DNA of 64,000 nucleotides from Apostichopus japonicus. Its lineage: Eukaryota; Echinodermata; Holothuroidea; Aspidochirotida; Stichopodidae. This document shows positions 37,746-50,990 of this stretch, one piece after another (the first letter of the stretch is position 1; each line of letters opens with the position of its first letter). The stretch lies in NCBI RefSeq assembly GCF_037975245.1, contig NC_092568.1, positions 38,530,501-38,594,500 on the forward strand. Reading direction: 5' to 3'. A program made the translations under genes and the position numbers. The notes beneath the pieces are model-generated. The model was given only the letters and a program-made list of their open reading frames with translations. It was not told the DNA's origin and made no database searches.

Positions 37746-39545
37746 CGTACTTAACAACAGTAGAGAAAAAATGGTCGCGAGGGTAGCCATTTTCGTATAT
37801 CTAACGTGTAGCTGCCATGAGTCATAGCCAATCTGCTACAACCCAGACTTGGAGGCGGGGCTTAATCATCACAAATAGGGAAACGTGGGCAAAAGTTCCC
37901 TACAAACAAGTTTTGGAGCGGGTGCAAAAAAGGCTTGCGACAACTGTGTTTCAGCCCGATTTGGCCCAAATTGGACATAAATCGGTGAAAAAGTCATAGA
38001 ATGAGATACAATTCTGGAATAAAATAAAGTAACTTTTGTTGGCCTATATGATATATGCTTGCTCTGGAAATTCCAGAGAAAAAGAACTTTGTATGAAGAC
38101 GCTGAAATTTTTTTAAGAGAAGAGAGAGTCCCACTTACTGTTAGAAATGTTGAAGTAGTGCTTTAGTCCAAAAAATATTTGTCTACTTTGAGGAAAATAC
38201 TGACAATTTTAAAAGCATTTATTAGTCATAGTTTATTCGCAATATGTAAAAAGAGAGCAACATCACTTTAGTTTCAATGGTAACATGTTCCGATTTTATG
38301 GTATTATGACACTTATCACAACCTCTCTTCTGTTGTCGGTCAAGGAAATGACGTACAGAAAGTGGTTCAATATTTATTCATATTGCATGTTTAACCCTAT
38401 ACAACCTTCATGGCAGTAACAGGATGACATGAATGAGGAAATAGCTAGCATGTTAATTGATGGTAGCTAGTATAATTTCAATCATATTTCATGTGCCAAG
38501 CATTGGCCATAGGTAATTGAAGATTCACTAAACAACTTTGCAAGGAGTACGTTAATTCAAAAGGCTTATTATGAGTAGAAGGTACTGCGATGCCTACATC
38601 AGCATGTATGAGTTTAAACTTAAGGCATATCCTTGTGATTGTTAATGTTTTCTTTAGTTTCTCACCTATGTTATATGTCCAGCATTATCTTCTTAATACC
38701 TCAGTAAGCCCCTGATCCTATTTTAAATGTTACTTCCAAGGTAGAAGAACAAGATTTTGATGCCAGCTTATAGAACCTTCAACGTAAAGAAATTTAAAGC
38801 TGACTTGTTTCTGTAATCTGAAATGTTTTTAAATTACTTATGTTCTCATGTCTGATTTTCTTGTTTGTTTGTTTTATTTAAAACGATACTTCCAGTGCTG
38901 AAGAACATGAGTGTGTTGTCTAAATAAAGTTAAAAAAAGTAATTTGATCTGATCTGTTACCTATTCTAAACTTGTAAAAAATGTGCATGTTTCTGATTGG
39001 TTTTCTGATTTGTTTGTATTCTTTGTTTGTATGTTGTTTGGTTCATTTACCTGTAAGGGTATTTGCCATTGAAAAAGAGATAGCAATATTTGTTTTGCTC
39101 CTTAAAACGCTGACAATATGGTGACAACGATTAAATGAAAGATAATCAAAACTAATACAATTCTTAACCTTAACAAAGAAAGGAAATGATAGCAAAAAAT
39201 ACAATGGCAACGCCTAATCTTAATTCCCCAGAAAACACATAAGCTCAAACACCAAATCCGAACACCTAATTTAACAAATTTCTGATATTAAATAACCACT
39301 CCCCTCTTAAATTGTTAATACCAGTTGTAACCCGATATCCTCTCTTTAAATCAAACCTGTCATCCACAAACAGCTTGTAATTAATAAGTGCATCACTATC
39401 GCACTTCCATGACAACAGACCACAAAAGAACAACATTGTAAAGACCTAAAAAGAACACAATTGAATCATTACATGCCTTTGATAAACGTCATTGGCTCTC
39501 GACATGTTGGCAAGTAAATAATCTTGAATAAATTACACTTGAATA
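37746..39545. other. No gene recognised
   Basis: AT-rich sequence; only short frames and T-rich tracts seen. Confidence 0.45.
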
Positions 39546-42425
39546 AGAGACAAAACATCCAACAATTACAAGTAAAACTTCATACCAAAATAGCCTCTAT
39601 TTCCTCCCTCTTTTCCGCATGGGGGGTTGGGCACACAATTAGGATTTGGGGCACTTATCTTGTTAGGGCTGGTTTATAAAGGTTAGAGACAACTGCTCTA
39701 TTAGGAAGTTGATTTAGATCAATAGGGAACAAAATTTGGAATTGAAAAATAAAAAAATATGCAAATTATATGCAAATTATAATATGCAAATTAGGACGCA
39801 ATTTTGTGTTTAATGGAAAACACCAAAATACCCAATAAAATCACTAATGACTTCAAAATTGACTTAAACATATATGATAAAGGTTTTTCTGGGGTTGTTC
39901 TTTCAGATAATACCAGCTTTTCTGAAATATGTTGAGGATTGACATAGTTATGACTGATTTCATATTTAGTACACATGTTGTTTTCTTTGTTTACATTCGA
40001 CATTTACAGCCTAACGTTGGCATAACGATAGGCCTAGCCTAGCCTTTGTCGTAAACAACGCTATTGAATTACAATTTCTGGATCCTCAAAAAGGACCGAA
40101 CCTTAAAACACTGGTCCGACCAGAACGTCCTGGTCCTCATCATCTATAGTATCGGACCAATCGTCCCACATCTCTAAGACCTCTTGGGCCGTAAATGTGG
40201 GCTAGCTGCGTACAGTGCGTGGTACACTTGTATACACGGTATTTGCAAGTGTACGTGCACAGTATGACGCAACAGCTGCGGATGCGATCAAAACACAAAG
40301 GTATGCGAGGGCGCTATGTCATAACTATCAATTACAAATGTGGCAGTTGCCTAAATATCTAACAAAAGAAGAAAATATCACGTACCTAGGATGTAGCGTT
40401 CGGGAGCGATAATTTTTTTTTCAAAAAATGAACGAATTGGCCGATTTTGGTGTCAAATTACAGGAAATTTTGAGGAAATTTGCATTTTCACAGAACCCTC
40501 TATAGATATATTGCTGAAATGCTCAGAATATGTTCAAAACATGTTAGGATCTATTCCAAATATAATGGGGGGGGGGGGCGGTTCAACTTTTATTTTCTGT
40601 CACGATTTTCTTGATGCAAATATCGCTTTTTACCCAAATTACGTCATTTTTAGATTGACCTTTGACATTTGAGCCTCAGCCACTAAAAACAATCACAGTA
40701 ACCCCCTTTTTATATGTTTTCTACACAAACGCATGGTCTTAGCTACATTTCAATACCTAAATGAATGTTGTAGGATGTAAGATGGCTGAGTTCTATTTTT
40801 TTTTTTGAATTCAATGATTATTTGGGTCCATATCGACCTAGAATGCTATTAAAATTACTAACTTAAAGCCATGCTCCCAAAACCTAAGTATTAATCTTGA
40901 AATCATATGAAACCCCATGCCATATGACAAAGAGACAACCAAATTTCACACAAATTCTCACCGAAACAATTTCCTCACCACAACAAGGACCGAAAAGTAA
41001 TCTTCGACTGTCTGTATGGAAGACGATATGCTGTAGACAAAGAAAAGATGAAAATGACAAAACTTTATACTCTGGTCAAAACTATAACTAGCCTCAACCC
41101 AGAAAATATGTCACTTGAATACCATTATACCTTATAAATGTAAACAGTGGAAAACAAATTTGCTAGGCAGATCCTTCATCCCCAGCCCTGCACAAAAAAA
41201 ACATCTCTGCTGTATGCACAATGAAGGACGTTCTAAAGCAACACCTGAGCCCAAATCCAATAAAACACAAGCTAACACTAGATAAGCAATAATAGGCGTA
41301 CACTGCAGTAGCCTAACCATATAATCCTAAAGACAGGAACCCAAACAGAGAGCATAATTTTATACGAAACAAAATGTAGCCTTAAATACTCTTAGCTAAA
41401 CAAATTCAGCCCAGAACAATTGCAATAACAAATAAACTATAGGCCCTATATTGGCAACATGTGCGAACACAACTTCAAACAACGGTTATGATGCAAAATT
41501 ATCCAAACTGCAAATTGGAAATAAATAAATTTGGTATCAACATTGACAAAAATGAAAGTAAACAGGCAAAAAGGTTCGTGCCAAGAAGAGACAAAACATC
41601 CAACAATTACAAGTTAAATTCATACGTAAATAGTCTCTCTTTCCTCCTTAATGCTATTAAAATTACTAACTTAAGGTCTTGCGTACACATGACTTTACAC
41701 GCGTACACATAAAAGGCGAACACTGCAGTAGCCTAACCATATAATCCTAACGATAGGAACCCAGACAGTGAGCATAATTTTAGACGAAACAAAATGTAGC
41801 CTTTAATACCCTTAGCTAAACAAATTCAGCCCAGAACAATAGCAATAACAAATAATCTATATATTGGAAACATGTGCCAACACAACTTCAAACAACGGTT
41901 ATGATGCAAAATTATCCAAACTGCAAATTGGAAATAAATAAATTTGGTATCAACATTGACAAAAATGAAAGTAAACAGGCAAAAAGGTTCGTGCCAAGAA
42001 GAGACAAAACATCCAACAATTACAAGTAAAACTTCATACGTTAATAGCCTCTCTTTCCTCATTAATGCTATTAAAATTACTAACTTAAAGTCATGCGTAC
42101 ACATGACTTTACCCGCGTACACATAATAGGCGTACACTACAGTAGCCTAACCATATTATCCTAAAGACAGGAACCCAAACAGTGAGCATAATTTTAGACG
42201 AAACAAAATGTAGCCTTAAATACTCTTAGCTAAACAAATTCAGCCAAGAACAATAGCAATAACAAGTTAACTTTATATTAGCAACATGGGCCAACACAAC
42301 TTCAAACAACGGCTAATGCAAAATTATTCAAACTGCAAATTGGAAATATATAAATTTTGTATCAACATTGACAAAAATGATATTGAACAGGCAAAAAGGT
42401 TTGTGGCAAGAAAGTTTAATCAAGT
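39546..42425 (+). repeat. ~417-bp tandem repeat, three contiguous units plus a split leading unit
   Basis: GCGTACACTGCAGTAGCCTA recurs at 41295, 41715 and 42129 (steps 420 and 414). Units share AGAGACAAAACATCCAACAA, then TTACAAGT, and AATGCTATTAAAATTACTAA. A further unit is split: its left part is at 39546-39605 and its right part resumes at about 40844, with some 1.24 kb of unrelated sequence between. Confidence 0.88.
39759..39790 (+). promoter_or_regulatory. Three clustered ATGCAAAT octamers
   Basis: Perfect ATGCAAAT at 39759-39766, 39770-39777 and 39783-39790, spaced 11 and 13 bases apart. ATGCAAAT is the POU/Oct-factor octamer. No adjacent gene is recognised and chance duplication in AT-rich DNA is possible. 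Confidence 0.35.
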
Positions 42426-43835
42426 TTATTCAGCTGACTCACTTAATTTTCTCATAACTTTCTGCTTTTTGCAGCAAAATGTCACTTCATTTAAAATGTT
42501 GCCTCCCAAGAATGGCCATAGTAGGCGGCAGTGTATGGTTGTTTGCTAGAATGCAGAGAAAAGTAAATAGCCAGTAAAACCACAAAGGGTAGGAAAATTG
42601 TTAATACACAGCTGAGTTGTGCACATTTTGTTAAAATATACTATCATTAGGATATAAAGGATCTAAGAAATTGTTGTTAATGTTCACATTAACAAGAGAA
42701 TAAAAAAAACCCATCATAGCATGTTCGAAAATGATGAACAATCTTACGTTAGGCCCTTAACTAGATACATAGGGCACAAAGCTCAACCGTCTGCCCATCA
42801 TGCTGATTTTAATTAGACCGAAATGTTGGAGAAACTGCTTTACAGAAATGTTTGTAACCCTGGGGAGCAGATACTCCGAGTAGTAGGGGCACCAACAATT
42901 TATGTAGGGCCACCATTAATTAAAGGAGGAGCACAATACTCATGTGCTGTTACTTCAGGGTGAAGTTTTTTCATACGGTAGTGAGACAAAAATAAGGGGT
43001 GGGATGTGGAGAAACAATAGTCAAGCGCATGCAGCCTGAACCCAGCCTGGCTACTGAATGAAACACTGAAACAACCAAGATATCATTATTTCTGTGTATA
43101 AGTTGAAAATTAGGTCATCACGCAATACTAGTTTGGATATATCTTCCCAAATTATATTTCTCTGTATACTTTCTGACTATTTTCAATGGATGTATCGGAT
43201 TGTCCAAGTGGAAACTGGTACAGTATATGCACACTTCAAAATGAAGTCAACATGGAAGATGAAATAGATAACCTCTCTAAAAATAGGCATATAAACGTGT
43301 ATTGTAGCATTTTTAGCAGTCTGCCACAGTACTTTGTTTTCTACTTGCAAGTAGTCTCTTTTTCTGTAATAATACATTGTTTCGTTTTGTAAATTGATCT
43401 CCATGTTGTAACTCTCAGATGCCTTCGGTGATGCATATTTTCTCACATGTTGCACGTGGCTGAACAAATCATCTACCTATCTATGTGCATACTATTAATT
43501 GTCATTGTACGCCTATGTAGGCAAACAGCAAAAGCAGACTGACATCTCATTCTTATAAAGGTTTGTTATAACCATTAATTGAGTTGATACATCGATATTT
43601 GTTATAGTTATGCTAATAGTAATATTCACTTCCAAGTAACTTGTTGCTAGGCAACCGTATGCTATCGATCGTCTTTGTCACCGCCAGTGAAATGCGAAAA
43701 AATAGACGCAACCTTGCCGTAACCTAATCCTGATCGTTAGTTTAGAACACGGCGCCATTTATCAATGTCGTCATTGGCCAAAACACGCCACGTCAGCTAA
43801 AGCAGATCGTTTCTCTTTGTTTAAGTCAGATAAAT
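42426..43835. other. No gene recognised
   Basis: No exon supported. Sequence is AT-rich and unremarkable. Confidence 0.45.
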
Positions 43836-43893
43836 TAATTGGAAATGCATTGTTGACACCCGAAAAAAATTGTTACGTCTTTTTGCTGGAATC

Positions 43894-44112
43894 ATGAATG
43901 AAATATTGGCCACTTTCAAAAAAATTAGTCTTGCAACCAGTGTAGATTTTTTAAATTCATTTACATCTGGCCTCTCGGGAAAATTCCAGGAAGCTATATT
44001 TGCATTGGATGAAACGCCCTTTCGGATCTGCATTCTTTCTACTGGAGACATCCCTCCTTATTCGCCTACTTGTTGTTCTGTCGTTTTCACCAAAAGCGAA
44101 GTAATATCTGAG
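43894..44112 (+). CDS. Possible first coding exon of an unrecognised protein (copy 1)
   Basis: ATG at 43894 opens 73 codons without a stop (start MNEILATFKKI, then SGLSGKFQEAIFALDETPF and FTKSEVISE) ending at a good donor GAG|GTAGGC at 44113. Nothing was recognised and no downstream exon was found. The in-frame TTG at 43870 is an alternative, less likely start. Preservation of an open frame here but not in copy 2 suggests coding, but a repeat origin cannot be excluded. Confidence 0.35.
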
Positions 44113-44358
44113 GTAGGCCTATGTACAACTTGCAAGATTATTATTTTCTCCTTCATTGTAAATTAAACATCGTAATATATGTATATAATCCTGTATGCTT
44201 TGTTTGTAATTTACAGACAGTGAGTCAAAATCTTCATTCATTATGCGCTTTACTATTGCGTTTCAATGATTTATAGCAAGATGTTTTAATCTAAATTTGT
44301 TTTGGAAATCCATTGTTGACATCCGAAAAAAAATTTGTTAAGTCTTTTTGATGGAATC

Positions 44359-44580
44359 ATGAATGAAATATTGGCCAGTGTCAAAACATTTTAATCTTGC
44401 AACCAGTGTAGATTTTTTAATTTTTTATTACATCTGGCCTCTCGGGAAAATTCCAGGGAGCTATTCTTGGATTGAAAGAAACTCCCATTTGGATCTGCAG
44501 TCTTTCTACTGAAGACATTCCTCCTGATTCTCCTACTTATTGTTCTGTCGTTTTCACCGAAAGTGAAGTAATATCTGAGG
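44359..44580 (+). pseudogene. Decayed duplicate of the 43894 exon (copy 2)
   Basis: ATGAATGAAATATTGGCC is kept and the donor GAG|GTAGGC is kept, but small indels and stop codons (early TAA after the first ten codons) break the frame. Confidence 0.6.
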
Positions 44581-45925
44581 TAGGCCTTCATACGACTTGC
44601 AAGATTATTATTTCCTTCTTTATTGTAAATTAAAAATCGTAATATATGCCTATTATCCTGTATATTTTGTTCGTAATTTACAGACAGCGAGTCGAAATCT
44701 GTATTATTCGTTTGACTATTGCGTTTCGTATGATTGTATAGCAAGGATACTTTAATCTAAACCTGGTCTGCTATTCAATATGATGGCTGGATTGGGTGTC
44801 AATGTTGGATATGCACTCGATAATTCTAACCTATAAGTAGAAACAAAAGGCGGTTTCTATGAGCTCTAAACTATTAAGTAAATTCTTCTTTGATGCATGA
44901 GTGCTCGTTGATTTTATAAAATATATACATGTATTGTTGAAGGCGGTCATATCAGCCTGCCGTCGTTATAAGTTTCATAAAGGCGACTGAAAACGCCTTT
45001 TGAAAGTTTACCATTAATTACAATTTATTAAATAACAGCATACTTTTAAAAGTACATTTGAAGAAAACCATAATTTTAAGCAAATTGTGGGGAAAAATGA
45101 TGTACTACAAAAACAATTATCATATTGATAACAACATTTATAGACAACAGGTATCAGAGAAAATTTATAGGTAGATGATAGGTGGAAGAAAGTGAAAAAA
45201 CTTCAATGTTCAAGTAACACCAAAATCTTATTTATTTCTATGTCATCATGGACCTCCTGCACTAGTAAAGTTTCCATGCCATGCATTTCAATGGCAACAG
45301 TCGCGATGGTAACTTTGACTCATAGGCTACAATTACCAACTGACTAGATCTAATATTACCATGTGCATGACATATATAGCGATGAGTAAACAACACGAAC
45401 AGTGTTTCGACGAATAAAATAAATTAATAAAAATAACCGCCAGGGTATATTTATTGCAACGGTGTGGCCAAGGTTTCACCATTTTGGCTCAATTCCATAA
45501 AGTATCCATAATCACTACCATTCAGGCTATGTCCTTAATTGAATATTGTGTGGCATACAACGGAAATTTATAATTAGGCAAAGTAGATTTCCCTGACTAT
45601 TCATATTAGTTTTTTGCGGTATTCCAATTTCAACTTTATAAAACCGTGTACCCAATTTGAACATCACAAACTCAAACCGGGTTCCTTCGTAAACAGCTTG
45701 ACACTAGAAACGAATATATTCTTCAGAATGACATAGACGGAGAACCTGAGACCGCCATGAACTTTCATATTATCTGTCATTGTACGAATAATGTGCCCTA
45801 TTTTCTTGCTAAAACCATTTCCCCACTAGACAGAAACTACGTAAATGTAGTCCGCACAGCAGGAACTAAACGTTTCCTGGTTAGCAATTCTTCACAACAC
45901 TAAATATGTCAGTTCTTTCTTACAG

Positions 45926-46004
45926 AACGAAAACATGGAAGTCATCACGTTATTGTTGCTATTGGGAACATGTCTTGTGGAATGTCAAGCTAACTCCAAT
46001 GAAG
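45926..46004 (+). CDS. Signal-peptide exon of an unidentified secreted or membrane protein
   Basis: The acceptor TTCTTTCTTACAG (ending 45925) precedes nine untranslated bases and ATG 45935. The 23 codons read MEVITLLLLLGTCLVECQAN then SNE and end GAAG|GTAAAT (phase 1). Short N-region, Leu-rich core and small residues before a likely cut at CQA make a textbook signal peptide. A phase 1 exit is usual for modular extracellular proteins. The next exon was not identified; the transmembrane exon at 59686 (phase 1-1, same strand) could belong to the same gene, with a transposon in between. Confidence 0.65.
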
Positions 46005-48311
46005 GTAAATTACATTTTAGTAATTTGTGTTTAGTACTAGTTGTGCAGCAGCATTGAGATTTTGTTGTTTTAAAGAAGCCTGAAAAGCTACGTTCATGTG
46101 TAAAGAAACTGCTTTACAACATATTGTGTATATCAATTGGTTGTAGGCTGTTTACATATGCCAAGATGCGCTTATTTGTTGGATTTTTGCTCACATTTTT
46201 GGTGACTATTTGATTTGAGTGAAAATGAGTACAATTTTATATTAGGTTTGGTTTTCTCTTTGTTGGCAGTGACAAAATGTGCACATGGCTGTGATTAGAA
46301 CCAAAATGGCGGCTAGTTGCCCATATATGGCTGTGATGAATTTGGAAGTTTTTTACTAGCCAGGGTGGGAGAATAGAGTCATATAAAAAAATCCAAATGA
46401 AGGTTCTTATCAACAACAATAAGCCCATGCACCAAATTTGACATTTGTCCGATACTGACTGGGGACCAATAACAGGAAAACAGAGGGCGCCCTTTACTCG
46501 TTGCTTAGACTTTTAAGGCAAATGTACCAAGCTGTTTAATAAACATTAGAGGTTGTATGAAATAATTTATGTCTGAAAGTTTCATAAACACAAGAAATAT
46601 GATATCATAGAATATTGAATGCTGTTTTGATGACTTCAGCAGATGTTACCATGGTAACCAAAATTGTTGTTGTTTTAAGATTGACTAAAAAAAATGTAAG
46701 CTGTAATATCTTTATTTCTACTTGAGCTATGACCTCGAAAGTTGGTCGGAATGAGACATTCTTGATTGAGAAAAGTTTCGTTACAACTTTTCGTCGGTTT
46801 CTGTGGTAAAAATAAATTTCTGATAGTCAGAAATTGATGATACACTGGCTTTAACTTACTGTATAAATTATGAAAACGACTTGAGGTAGAAATCTATGCA
46901 GTACAAAGGTCATATGATTACCGCCAAAATACTCTTGAGTACATCGTTACGAACGTACGTTCACTGCGCATATCATATGCATTGCAATGCATCATGCATG
47001 CGTCACATTCACATAATAAACATAGCATATTATTAGTGCTGGAGGACTTATGGCGACCACTGGTGACGACGCGCGAGTCTGGGCTAGATAACCAACATCT
47101 CATCCTCATAGAGTCATAGTAGCCTACTACTACTATGCCTACTCTGCCTTCATCTTTGTTCTGGTGAGTTTTTGTTCATAAGTTAGGTCACAGACTAGAC
47201 TGAATGACTAGGCACAATCACTAGGCCTAGCCTACACAGCTGTCGACGAGTTACTGCCTGGGCTAGGCCCATATAAATTATCAATTTCTATGGCTAGGCT
47301 CTAGATTTAGACTTGTGCTGGTAACGGTTAGACTAGGCTGGAGCCTAATGTTTCTGTTACAGTGTTAGTTACGTTAGGCTGAGCAGAAGCCATACGTGAG
47401 GTTATATATACCCTATGTACTAACTCTGGCTCGATTTAATAATGCGTACATTTTTTCAACATACCCTAACCAAAAACACTACAACCAACTTCTTGTTTGT
47501 TTACTGTAAATTTGTAATAATAGTCACATCGAACAGTTAAAAAAAAAATGAATTAAAACTGTAACATTTATTAAAAAAATACATTTGTTGCCGGTCAGGT
47601 GATAATCGGGCTGTGCCTTCGCCACTACTTTCTCCTCGAAAATATTTTTTGGCTCGCCTGGAAATTTTTCCAGCCCTAATTAGTTAGGATCTTTGGTGGC
47701 AGAAGGGCCAAAATGGGGGCAGGCAGTAATTGCCGTCGGTTGAGCTTGATTCTTAGGGGCATCACGGCAAGTAGTCTGGGCACCTAAAATTGCTGTAGAA
47801 TTAGTGGCGTTGGCTCCGGATAAATTACATTTTCACTGATTGACGTTTTCATCATGGCTGCAGTAGCAGTTTGTGTGAAGTATTGAGCAGGGTAATTCAG
47901 CAGGGTAAATGGCAAGGTTAGAAAAAGGGTGTTAAGGGTTTCACTAGGTCTATTTTTACTTATATTAGTAATATGGAATATTGTAGGCTACTGTAGCTAT
48001 CAACCCATTATTACTTTATTTAAATATTTTGTTTCCCAAATGCTGTTAAACAGTTTTATGAATTGAAAGTTTGAAACCAAAATATATTAACTAGACCTAG
48101 GCTATCTGGAGACGTGAATAATAAATTTAAAATGGTTTCCTTTTCTTTTATCCCATTTGTAAAATATAATAAAATAGAAAAAAATGGGAATATCTTTAGC
48201 CTATTATTGCAGGTTATTTGGGAGAAAAATGTTGTGTGTATTCATGATGGGGGGGGGGGGGGGGGGTTAAACACAGTTTAACCACTTGTAATTTATCATT
48301 TTTATTTGCAG
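46005..48311. other. Probable intron/intergenic, nothing recognised
   Basis: No exon supported. Holds a palindrome-rich patch (ATGCATTGCAATGCATCATG, near 46977) and a G18 run at 48249-48266. The left terminus of the CACTA-like element should lie here or upstream, but no CACTGTAAAAA string was found. Confidence 0.45.
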
Positions 48312-50990
48312 AACAAACACTTTGATCATGGATTGGAAATGCAAGCTCTGTTATTTCACATGTGACAAAAGGGGTTCCTTACTCAGACATTATAGATTAC
48401 AACATGCCCATCAAAACAGATACAGAGTGTTCCCATGTTTATATGAAAGTTGTGTTATCACTTCAAAAACTATAGCTGGCTTAAAAAATCTCATGTGGCA
48501 AAATCACATTCACTCAAAAAATCCAATCACCTTGAGTTGTCTTTCAAATGCCCTGTGTGTCACCAGCCTGTTAATGAGTTGATAAGTCATTTAAACAGAC
48601 ACCTTAACTTGTATGAAAATGTTCAGTGTCCTTTTCAAGGTTGTGAATATGTGACCAATATTTTAAGCTCATTTTCATCTCATAAAAGTCGAAAGCATTG
48701 CAATTCTGGCCCCGATAATTTCTCAGAAAATTGTTTGTTGGATCAGGAAGTTTGTAATGATGACATATATTCAGGTAGTGTGGACTGCTCAGATCTTGAC
48801 ACAGTTCAGACAGATTGTTGTGATTTTAATGAGGTGGAGGTTCTTGGTCAAGAATTTGCTCGGAATGATAATGACAAAATTGTCAGGAGAATTGCCCTTT
48901 TTTCTTGAAGTTGGAATCTGTTTTGCATGTTCCCACTGCAACAGTTAATCAAATAGTTGATGAGCTCTTAGATGTGCATAACTTGTCATGGTCTGTGATT
49001 CACAATCATTTAAGACTTTCCTTTGAAAATGTGGAGGGGCTTAAGAAAGAGGACATGACGCGAGTCATGACTGTCTTTTTGGAGGAATATCCATTTGTAA
49101 AATGCGTGAGCAGAGCTGAACAATCTGCAAATGGGATTCTTTCCTCCCCTACTTTAAGAAATGCATATTTAACGGAACTTTTCCATTGTTGAAGCTAGAG
49201 ACTATGAATTAGGTAACTTTAATAGCAAACTGTGTTGGATGTGATATGTGTCAGTACCTTTCATGTTGCAAAAATTGCTACAGAGAACAGATGTGTTAGA
49301 TAAGGTTTTATCAATTGAAGAGAAAAGTACTGAATACTGTACCTTTAAAGATGGATCTGTGTATAAGAACAATCCTTTTTTGAGTTTGAGGAAAACAGGA
49401 TAGGGATTGGCTTATACATTGATGAATTTGAGGTGTGTAACCCCCTGGGAACATCCCGAAAAAAGCACAAAATATGTGCAGTCTATTGGGTGCTGGCTGA
49501 CATGCCTGCAAAGTTTCGTTCTAAAATTCATGTTATTCAACTTGCTACATTAGTCAAGTCAGTGCATTTGACAGAATTTGGCTTCAAAAGAGCCATGTCC
49601 CCTCTTTGGACAGACTTGGCATTTCTTGAAAAGGAAGGTGTTTTTATTGAATCACTTGACAATCTTGGAGCTCATCAGTTTGGGGGATTTATTGAGAGTT
49701 TTGGTCCATATGTTATGCGACCATGTAGAGCATGTATGATTACAAATGTAAATTTGCAGAATCCGGATTATAAAGTGGATGAAGGTCAAAAACGAGACAA
49801 AGAAAATTATACTTACCATGTCCACCAAGTGAGAGAAAATCCATCAGTTTCAAACTTACATGGAATTGAACAGGATTGCGTCTTACATGAATATCTAGAT
49901 CCTTTTCATGCAACCCAGGGTCTTCCATTTGATATTTCTCATGATCTTGTAGAAGGTATCATTCCGTATGAGCTTGCATTGTGCTTTAGTTACTTTATTT
50001 CACACAACTATTTGACATTGGAGTCTCTGAACAAAAGAATCCGAGAATTTCAGTACAAGTCAGTGGATAGAGTTAACCAACCACAGTTTTTAAGTGCTTA
50101 TTTTAAAACAAAGGGCACAATCGGTGGCAACTAAAGTGAGAATAGAACCTTGATTCGTCTGTAACCTTTGCTCATCGGAGATTTTGTTCCAGTGGGTGAC
50201 CCTGTCTGGGCTGTGCTTAGTTCGCTCAAGGAAATGTAGAATTATCTCACAGTCCTGTCTTTCTTTCAGAAAATATGGTAGACATGTTGAACAGAACAGT
50301 CAAACAGCATAAGTGTCAGTTCACATCAAACATTGCTAATGCAAGAATCAAACCAAAGCACCATTATGTTGAGCATTACAGTGAGAAGGTAAAGTTATTT
50401 GGACCTCTTGTTCAGGTGTCTACAATTAGATTCGAGGCAATACACCACTTTTTCAAAAGAATTATTCGCAATGTGAATAATTTTAAGAACATATTGTTTA
50501 CAATGGCAAGCAGACATCAAAAAATGATGGCTTATCATCTAGCTTCCCCTATTACTTGGGGATACCTGTTGTTGTGGAAAATCATACATATATATATATC
50601 TCTCTGTTGTCAGAAAATGTGCAAAATGCACTACCGGATGACATTGTGTCTGCCTCATCAATAATGGTCTCAGAAACTGTTACTTTACATTGGACAAAAT
50701 ACTGCAATGATATGTTTGTATCGATTCCACATGAGACTGGTGCATCTCAACTTGTAGAAATTCAGAATATCATTGTACAGAACAATATAAGGTTTCTGGT
50801 AAGGTTGTATATTGCTGTTTCTAACAACCACTTTTGATCATATAGGGTAACAGAAACGGATAAATATATGGTTGTTAATCCAGATGAATTGACTAGCTAC
50901 TATCTCTTGCCATTGTACATAGTAAGTGGTGTGAAAATGGTGGTTTTGAAGCATTACATGAAGATAAACTGTCAGTAGGAACATAATTCA
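48312..50990 (+). pseudogene. C2H2 zinc-finger, Tnp2-like (CACTA-type) transposase, multiply broken
   Basis: An acceptor at 48310-48311 opens the exon; ATG 48328. Four zinc fingers: CKLCYFTCDKRGSLLRHYRL-QH, a Cx4C finger (CLYESC), CPVCHQPVNELISHLNRH, and CPFQGCEYVTNILSSFSSHK-SRKH. A helical region follows, then the Tnp2-like core: IGLYIDEFEVCNPLGTSRKK, the stretch with WVLADMPAKFRS, FGPYVMRPCRAC, and HDLVEGIIPYELALCF with an upstream DPFHATQG. KPKHHYVEHYSEK and FEAIHHFFKR mark the C-terminal part. This order matches a family numerous in fish genomes. Frame changes near 48525, 48900 (poly-T), 49195-49390, 50135-50270 and 50560, plus stops, make it non-functional. DDE chemistry is inferred from the family. 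Confidence 0.72.

Larger units (their letters stand above)
43840..44761 (+). repeat. 465-bp tandem duplication containing a small coding exon
   Basis: Copy 1 (about 43840-44290) and copy 2 (about 44305-44760) align along their length: GAATCATGAATGAAATATTG recurs at a step of 465, and the shared region extends past the donor site to TTTAATCTAAA. Confidence 0.9.
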
